In this document: in pieces, positions 24,236-28,537 of the stretch
Layout of the letters: each line of letters begins with the position of its first letter
Numbering within the stretch: position 1 is the first letter of the stretch
From: AP-15 sp035509615
GTDB lineage: Bacteria > Pseudomonadota > Alphaproteobacteria > ATCC43930 > CGMCC-115725
NCBI GenBank assembly: GCA_035509615.1
Contig: DATJLK010000053.1
Location: 1 to 28,537 of the forward strand
Length of the DNA: 28,537 bases
Direction of reading: 5' to 3'
Position numbers and translations under genes: made by a program
The notes under the pieces: generated by a model
What the model was told of the DNA's origin: nothing
Seen by the model: only the letters and a program-made list of their open reading frames with translations
The model's database searches: none

Positions 24236-24265
24236 TGGTTCATGTTCGCGCTCGTTCATGAACCA
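24236..24265. promoter_or_regulatory. Operator-like dyad in the glgX / EI24 intergenic region
   Basis: TGGTTCATG (24236-24244) and CATGAACCA (24257-24265) are perfect 9-bp reverse complements around a 12-base centre. The right part also contains the 10-bp palindrome GTTCATGAAC (24254-24263), and GTTCATG recurs 16 bases to the left. Such layouts are typical of dimeric repressor sites. It lies about 195 bp from the glgX start and 55 bp before the EI24 remnant; no regulator can be named. Confidence 0.4.
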
Positions 24266-24319
24266 CCACCCGCAAAGCGCCGTTGGCTGCAAGTCGGGGT
24301 TGCGCTACAAGACCGGCCC

Positions 24320-25027
24320 ATGCTTTTGCGCTGCTGCGCGCTGTCTCGGCGCCTTTGGCCGCGCCGCGGCGGGGGTTCTGGTTATTGTTTGGGGCTGTCG
24401 GTCGCGGCCTTTGCCCTGTTGTGGCCCGTGGCCGCAACGCTCCTTTATGGCACTGCATTCTTTTATGGTACTGCATTTTTTCCTTGGCGGCCGCTTGATT
24501 GGCGGGCCGACTCGATCGGCGGCGGGTCGGCGGTTCTGGTGCTGAGTTGGCTGTTGTTACCGGTGGTTACGACCCTGAGCATGGGATTTTCCTCGAGTGG
24601 GTCGCGGCCGCGATCGAGTTCGTTGACTACCCGGGCAGACCCCGGCCCGACGCCAGACTTTGCGAGAGATCGCTGCCGCCGCATGGCGGCTCACGGCAGC
24701 GACGATCGTTCTCAATCTGTTGGCGGTGCCGCTCTACCTTTTCGTCCCGGGAATAAATCTTGTTCTCTTTTTGGGATTGAACGGATATCTTTTCGCCTGG
24801 GGGTATTTCGAAGTGGTGGCACGAAGACGGCTCGACGCTGCAACGGCGAAGAGAAGGCGCCGGGCGTTGCCGGGCGCAGCTTTCGCGGCGGGGTTGCGAT
24901 AACCGGCATGTTTGCGCTGCCGCTCGTCAACCTTGTGGCACCGGTGGTCGCCACCGCCTTTATGGTGCATGTGTTTGAAGCGTTGCTGCGAGGCGCGCCG
25001 CCCCCGGTCGCACGTCCCGCGGCTTAG
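24320..25027 (+). pseudogene. EI24-family membrane protein, broken by frameshifts
   Basis: Recognisable parts of an EI24/CysZ-like multi-pass membrane protein lie in order but in changing frames. First comes LLRAVSAPLAAPRRGFWLLFG. A shift near 24395 leads to AAFALLWPVAATLLYG and LLLPVVTTLSMG. A second shift near 24590 leads to IFLEWVAAAIEFVDYPGRP. A third near 24655 leads to TLREIAAAAWRL and LLAVPLYLFVPGINLVLFLG. A fourth near 24895 leads to ITGMFALPLVNLVAPVVATAF and the end at 25027. Each fragment fits the family (PGINLVLF-x-LNGYL and PLVNLVAPVVATA are hallmarks). Four shifts in about 650 bp make sequencing error alone unlikely, though not excluded. A longer single frame through part of this region is an artefact of one of these frames. 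Family members are inner-membrane proteins. Confidence 0.8.
24444..24479 (+). repeat. 18-bp tandem duplication inside the EI24 remnant
   Basis: TTTATGGCACTGCATTCT (24444-24461) is followed directly by TTTATGGTACTGCATTTT (24462-24479), two mismatches in 18. In frame it reads YGTAFF twice, in a membrane segment. Confidence 0.85.
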
Positions 25028-25062
25028 GCCTCCCTGCAACAAGACCGAGCGGGTTCCGACCC

Positions 25063-25692
25063 ATGTTCAGCCGCAAGCGAAGCGAGACAGAGGATCGTAA
25101 AATGGCAGAGTCGTCCGACGATCTGGGCATCCCGATGAAGCCCGCCCGCCCGGCCATTGCGCCGGCTGCGACAAACCCGGTCAGGCCGGCGGCGATGCCG
25201 CCGCGGACCCCCGAACTGGCGCGGCCAGCCGATCCGATGCGGCCGACCGAGGCAGCGCGTCCCGCAGAAGGGCTGCGACGGCCGACTGACGCGGCAGGTC
25301 AGTCGCGACCGGCGGGAGAACTGCGCCGGCTCAGTGTCGGCCCCGAGATCACCTTGTCGGGCGAAATCAATTCCTGCGACAAGCTGTTCATCGAAGGCAG
25401 CGTCGAGGCCAATCTGACCAACTGCCGCGATGTCGACATCGCGGAAACCGGCCTGTTCAAAGGCTCGGCGTCGATCGAAGAGGCGGAAGTCCGCGGCCGT
25501 TTCGAGGGTAACCTCGTCGTCCGCAAGCGGCTCTTGATCAAGTCGACCGGGCGGGTGTCGGGTACGATCCGGTACGGCCAGATCGAGATCGAATGCGGTG
25601 GTCAGATTTCGGGCGATATCCAGGCGCAGCCAGCGGGCGAGGCAGCGGCCGAGGCTACGCCGGACGTGATGCCCGTGCGCGTCGCGAGTTAA
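25063..25692 (+). CDS. Bactofilin family protein
   Basis: This 209-residue polymer-forming cytoskeletal protein has its bactofilin (DUF583) beta-helix core at about 90-190. The core shows the regular G-x-I/V spacing (GEINSCDKLFIEGSVEANL, KGSASIEEAEVRGRFEGNLVV, GRVSGTIRYGQIEIECGGQISGDI). A Pro/Ala/Arg-rich disordered N-terminus (about 25-85) and a short tail flank it, as is normal for the family. Bactofilins form non-polar filaments that localise cell-wall or stalk enzymes. The start MFSRKRSE at 25063 has only a weak ribosome-binding site; an ATG at 25102 (MAESSDDLG) with AGAGGAT upstream is a real alternative. The 3' end overlaps the 3' end of nth by 38 bp, tail to tail. Confidence 0.9.
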   Translation: MFSRKRSETEDRKMAESSDDLGIPMKPARPAIAPAATNPVRPAAMPPRTPELARPADPMRPTEAARPAEGLRRPTDAAGQSRPAGELRRLSVGPEITLSGEINSCDKLFIEGSVEANLTNCRDVDIAETGLFKGSASIEEAEVRGRFEGNLVVRKRLLIKSTGRVSGTIRYGQIEIECGGQISGDIQAQPAGEAAAEATPDVMPVRVAS

Positions 25693-26440
25693 CGGCGGGT
25701 TTTGCGGTCGGGGGCGCTCCCCGACGGCGGCGCCGCACCGGCGCATCTTCGACCGGTTCTGCGGGCGGCGCAGCGGCACCGGCCGGGATCGGCTCCGCCA
25801 ATCCGGTTTTCGCTTGGTACTGGCAGAGATCGGCAACAACGCAGATCGGGCAATCGGGCTTGCGCGCCTTGCACACATAGCGGCCGTGCAGGATCAGCCA
25901 GTGATGCGCATAGGTCTTGTATTCGCGGGGAGTGCGTCGCTCCAGCCCGATCTCGACTTGCAGCGGGTTCTTGCCGGGCGCTAACCCGGTGCGGTTGGCG
26001 ACCCGGAAGATATGGGTATCGACCGCAATCGTCGGTTCGCCAAAGGCGACGTTGAGCACCACGTTGGCGGTCTTGCGCCCGACCCCGGGCAGAGCTTCGA
26101 GGGCCACGCGGTCGCGCGGCGCCTCGCCGTGGTATTTTTCAACCAGGATCCGGCTCAGCGCGATGACGTTTTTCGCCTTGGTGCGGAACAGGCCGATCGT
26201 GCGGATCAGTTCGATCAGCCGCTCCTCGCCGAGCATCAGCATTTTTTGCGGAGTGTCGGCAATGGCGAACAAGGCTGGCGTCGCTTTGTTGACGCCGACA
26301 TCGGTCGCCTGCGCCGACAGCACCACGGCGACCAGCAAGGTGAAGGGGTTGATGAATTCGAGTTCGGTCTGGGGGATCGGCCTGGTTTCAGCCAGCCTTC
26401 GATAAAATTCGCGGATCTCGCGTTTCGACATCAGGCGCAT
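25655..26440 (-). CDS. nth: Endonuclease III
   Basis: This 261-residue bifunctional DNA glycosylase / AP lyase removes oxidised pyrimidines in base-excision repair. The helix-hairpin-helix-GPD core is clear: PGVGRKTANVVL with catalytic K123, and VDTHIFRV with D141. The C190-x6-C197-x2-C200-x5-C206 cluster ligands for a 4Fe-4S cluster are complete. A basic, Ala/Pro/Arg-rich tail (about 215-261) goes beyond E. coli Nth (211 residues). Part of this tail is encoded opposite the bactofilin C-terminus (38-bp overlap). ATGs at 26440 and 26431 are both possible starts. It diverges from the DUF2244 gene with about 106 bp between starts; this pairing is common in alphaproteobacteria. Confidence 0.95.
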   Translation of the reverse strand: MRLMSKREIREFYRRLAETRPIPQTELEFINPFTLLVAVVLSAQATDVGVNKATPALFAIADTPQKMLMLGEERLIELIRTIGLFRTKAKNVIALSRILVEKYHGEAPRDRVALEALPGVGRKTANVVLNVAFGEPTIAVDTHIFRVANRTGLAPGKNPLQVEIGLERRTPREYKTYAHHWLILHGRYVCKARKPDCPICVVADLCQYQAKTGLAEPIPAGAAAPPAEPVEDAPVRRRRRGAPPTAKPAVNSRRARASRPA

Positions 26441-26546
26441 CGCTCAAGTGTAAGAGCGTCCTCGGTTGCCGGCAAATGACATGCGGTCAACCGTCGGCGT
26501 CAGCCGGCGGTTTACGCGACCCCGCCCGCCGCGTAGTGTTTGCGGG

Positions 26547-27074
26547 ATGATGGCCTCGACCGACGCCTATGCGCAATCCGCCGCACCCCGCGGCCGCCTC
26601 TTTTTCGAGCGGGTGCTATTGCCGCACCGCAGCCTGCCGCCGCGCGGCTTCCAACTGCTGATGCTGGCCCTGGGGCTGATCAGCCTTGCCGTCGGGATCG
26701 GTTTTGTGTCGATCGGCGCCTGGCCGGTGTTCGGCTTTTTCGGGCTCGATGTGGCCTTGGTCTATGTTGCTTTCCGCATCAATTATCGCCAGGCGCGGCT
26801 TCGTGAAATCCTCCGCTTGCTCGGCGATACCTTCACCGTCGAACGGATCAGTGTTTACGGCAACCGCCGCGTGTGGCGGTTTCAGCCGTTCTGGTTGCGC
26901 GTCGTGCTCGAAGAGCGCGACCCTGATAGAAACCGGCTGTTCGTCACTTCGCATGGGCGGTTCCTTGCCATCGGCGACTTTCTTGCGCCGGCCGCCCGGC
27001 GTGAGTTGGCGGGAACAATCCGCGATGCGCTGACCCGTTGGCGTTCCGCGCTCGGTCCGGGTGAAGCCGGCTGA
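26547..27074 (+). CDS. DUF2244 integral membrane protein
   Basis: This 175-residue protein has two adjacent membrane segments (about residues 33-54 and 57-75: FQLLMLALGLISLAVGIGF and WPVFGFFGLDVALVYVAF). A cytosolic domain follows with the DUF2244 patterns RINYRQARLREILRL, VWRFQPFWLRVVLEE, and GRFLAIGDFLAPAARRELA. The family is widespread in alphaproteobacteria and has no established function. Two consecutive ATGs (26547, 26550) follow GCGGG; the longer frame from 26466 overlaps the nth promoter region and is unlikely. It converges on dapB with only 20 bp between stops. Confidence 0.9.
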   Translation: MMASTDAYAQSAAPRGRLFFERVLLPHRSLPPRGFQLLMLALGLISLAVGIGFVSIGAWPVFGFFGLDVALVYVAFRINYRQARLREILRLLGDTFTVERISVYGNRRVWRFQPFWLRVVLEERDPDRNRLFVTSHGRFLAIGDFLAPAARRELAGTIRDALTRWRSALGPGEAG

Positions 27075-27094
27075 ACCGCCGTGGGCCCGCGAGC

Positions 27095-27901
27095 TCAAAG
27101 CCCAAGCACTTCCTTGAGCCCGTAAAGTCCGGCGGGGCGGCCGACGACCCAGCGTGCGGCACGCACCGCTCCCTTTGCATAAATCGCCCGGGTCGTGGCG
27201 CGATGGGTCAGTTCAAAGCGCTCGCCGGCGCCGGCGAAGATGACGTGATGATCGCCGGTGACATCGCCGCCGCGCAATGCGGCAAAGCCGATATCGCCCC
27301 GCCGCCGAGGGCCGGTGATCCCGTCGCGGGCGCGCTGCTCGACCTGCTCGAGCACGACCTCGCGGCCGGCGGCGGCGGCTTGCCCGAGCGCCAATGCCGT
27401 CCCCGACGGCGCGTCGGCTTTGCCGCGATGGTGCATTTCGAGGATTTCGATGTCCCAGTCGGGTCCGAGCCGGCGCGCCACCTCTTCGACCACGCTCAGC
27501 ATCACATTTATGCCAAGGCTCATATTGGGCGCCCATACGATCGGGATGCTGCCTGCCGCCTCCCGTACCACGTCGCCGTGCTGGGGTGACAATCCGGTGG
27601 TGCCGATGACCATCGGCTTCCCGAGCTTGGCAGCCAACGCCGCGTGCTCGGCCGTCGCGACCGGCGAGGTGAATTCGAGCACGACGTCACTATCGCGCAT
27701 CAGCTTGTCGACGGTCTCGCCGACCGGGATGCCGATCCGTCCAAGCCCGGCGAGTTCACCGATATCCTGATTGACCCATCCGCTACCCGGTGCTTCGCTG
27801 CCGCCAGCAACCGTGCACCCTTCGGTGGCCGCGATTTCGGCCACCAGCATTCTGCCCATTCGGCCGCCGCAACCGACGACGCCGATTTTGGTTTTGGCCA
27901 T
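27095..27901 (-). CDS. dapB: 4-hydroxy-tetrahydrodipicolinate reductase
   Basis: This 268-residue cytosolic enzyme reduces hydroxy-tetrahydrodipicolinate with NAD(P)H in lysine and meso-diaminopimelate synthesis, so it is probably essential for the cell wall. The Rossmann motif GVVGCGGRMGR (7-17) and the DapB active-site signature EMHHRGKADAPSGTA (H157, H158, K161) are intact, at the positions of E. coli H159/K163. GTTGL and APNMSLGIN (124-132) also match. The length equals the family norm. GGGAGG lies 6 bases before the ATG. A small palindrome CGGTTACCG (27928-27936) sits about 27 bp upstream. The stop nearly abuts the convergent DUF2244 gene. The 289 bp upstream (27902-28190) hold no convincing gene. 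Confidence 0.96.
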   Translation of the reverse strand: MAKTKIGVVGCGGRMGRMLVAEIAATEGCTVAGGSEAPGSGWVNQDIGELAGLGRIGIPVGETVDKLMRDSDVVLEFTSPVATAEHAALAAKLGKPMVIGTTGLSPQHGDVVREAAGSIPIVWAPNMSLGINVMLSVVEEVARRLGPDWDIEILEMHHRGKADAPSGTALALGQAAAAGREVVLEQVEQRARDGITGPRRRGDIGFAALRGGDVTGDHHVIFAGAGERFELTHRATTRAIYAKGAVRAARWVVGRPAGLYGLKEVLGL

Positions 27902-28190
27902 GCGTTGCCTCCCGCGCTAACGGTGAACGGTTACCGATTGCCCGGCAAAATACAAGCACCCGGCCCGGTGCACAGAATAGCGGGTCAGGCGCGGCTCCCC
28001 GGGGCTGATATCGTGCTGATCCGGCGCCGCTCCGAGCCGCGATCGCACGGCTGCCGCCGGCGGTGCCGAGTGCGAGCCCATCCGCTCGCACGATATACAG
28101 CCGGGACAGGCCTCTGGCGGGACAACCGAAAAACCGAGGTCGAAGATCGGTCTCAGTCTGCTGCTGCGCCCGTCGAAGCTCTTGATAAGC

Positions 28191-28537
28191 TCAGCCCTGG
28201 CCCAATACCGCCAGCAGATCGCATTGAATCTGCATCGGCGGGGCAAGATCGCTGCTCGTCTGGGTGTGCCGCGCCGGTCGCGAATGCGGATCGGGAAACA
28301 TCTCGACCCAATGCTTGTTGACGATCGGACGCAGCGAGCGGTCGCTGATCCACACCGTCATTTTGATGATGTCCTCGGGCGTACCCCCGGCCGCGCCCAT
28401 CACCCGGCGTACATTGTCGAACATGAGGCGGCACTGCGCGTCGAGATCGGGCGGAACCTGGCCCGACTGCGGATCGGTCCCGGAGATGGCGCCGGTTACG
28501 ACAAATGGCCCACGCCGGCTGGCGCTGGGGATTGGAT
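28191..28537 (-). CDS. RidA / YjgF-YER057c-UK114 family protein, 5' part missing
   Basis: The minus strand is open from the window edge to a stop at 28191 (115 residues seen). It reads PFVVTGAISGTDPQSGQVP, DAQCRLMFDNVRRVMGAAGG, IIKMTVWISDRS and RPARHTQTSSDLAPPMQIQCDLLAV. This matches the RidA trimer fold, including the arginine of R-P-A-R-H-T that binds carboxylates in imine/enamine deaminases. A shorter ATG start at 28424 exists, but the homology clearly continues upstream, so the true start lies outside the window. RidA enzymes hydrolyse reactive imines, but the closely related Rid2-7 subgroups are uncharacterised and I cannot place it more finely. Confidence 0.88.
   Translation of the reverse strand, partial: PIPSASRRGPFVVTGAISGTDPQSGQVPPDLDAQCRLMFDNVRRVMGAAGGTPEDIIKMTVWISDRSLRPIVNKHWVEMFPDPHSRPARHTQTSSDLAPPMQIQCDLLAVLGQG

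Noticed and set aside
24023..25027. Single 334-codon gene across the EI24 region
   Set aside because: Only its middle and end match the EI24 family; the missing hallmark segments lie in two other frames, so it is a frame artefact of a broken gene.
28008..28096. 9-bp inverted repeat ATATCGTGC / GCACGATAT in the dapB-RidA gap
   Set aside because: With a 71-base separation, a 9-bp match in 290 bp is expected by chance fairly often; no other support.
27917..28246. 109-codon minus-strand open frame between RidA and dapB
   Set aside because: It starts inside the RidA gene out of frame, has no ribosome-binding site and resembles no known protein.

Overview
The window is GC-rich, gene-dense chromosomal DNA from an alphaproteobacterium, most likely Rhodospirillales or a relative. 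The clues are a class III cyclase with the RRLAAILAADVVGYS start typical of that class, and a dispersed intergenic palindrome whose translation reads VIAGLDPAIS, a familiar alphaproteobacterial repeat signature. A bactofilin / nth / DUF2244 / dapB neighbourhood with an EI24-type gene points the same way. There is no prophage, insertion sequence, CRISPR array or rRNA operon. The genus is an inference and was not checked by any search.

Layout. 1-4167: the N-terminus of an aldo/keto reductase (-), tRNA-Val(CAC), then an M17 aminopeptidase (-) and an S9 prolyl-oligopeptidase-type peptidase (+) facing away from each other. 4399-6103: three small minus-strand genes (YfcG-like glutathione transferase, lipoprotein, DUF4242 protein). 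6223-9777: a 1184-residue adenylate cyclase / STAND ATPase / TPR / LuxR fusion. 9778-10128: a gene-free stretch with a hairpin and the VIAGLDPAI palindrome. 10129-13113: acyl-CoA dehydrogenase-like protein and dihydroxy-acid dehydratase (ilvD). 13292-15716: an SDR and a Do/DegP-family periplasmic protease, both minus. 15907-18648: a divergent, very unusual ABC exporter-like protein with a degenerate ATPase. 18826-21805: cupin, F420-type LLM oxidoreductase, tRNA-Gly(CCC), second cupin, dienelactone hydrolase. 21883-24042: glycogen debranching enzyme glgX (-). 24320-25027: remains of an EI24-family membrane protein broken by several frameshifts. 25063-28537: bactofilin, nth (overlapping tail to tail), DUF2244, dapB and a RidA-family protein cut by the window end.

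Most genes are housekeeping or generic metabolism: peptide turnover, branched-chain amino acid and lysine synthesis, DNA repair, glycogen breakdown, thiol-disulfide chemistry. The most interesting locus is the divergent pair at 14154-18648. A Do-type protease with a candidate ECF-sigma promoter faces a 913-residue ABC-exporter-like protein. That protein's Walker A lysine, Q-loop glutamine, signature and Walker B residues are all changed, and its nucleotide-binding domain holds a roughly 350-residue insertion with repeated Q-loop-flank motifs. Secondary points are the cyclase-LuxR fusion with a complete catalytic set, an F420-family enzyme in a proteobacterium, and several short tandem duplications, two of which copy the stop codon of adjacent genes.
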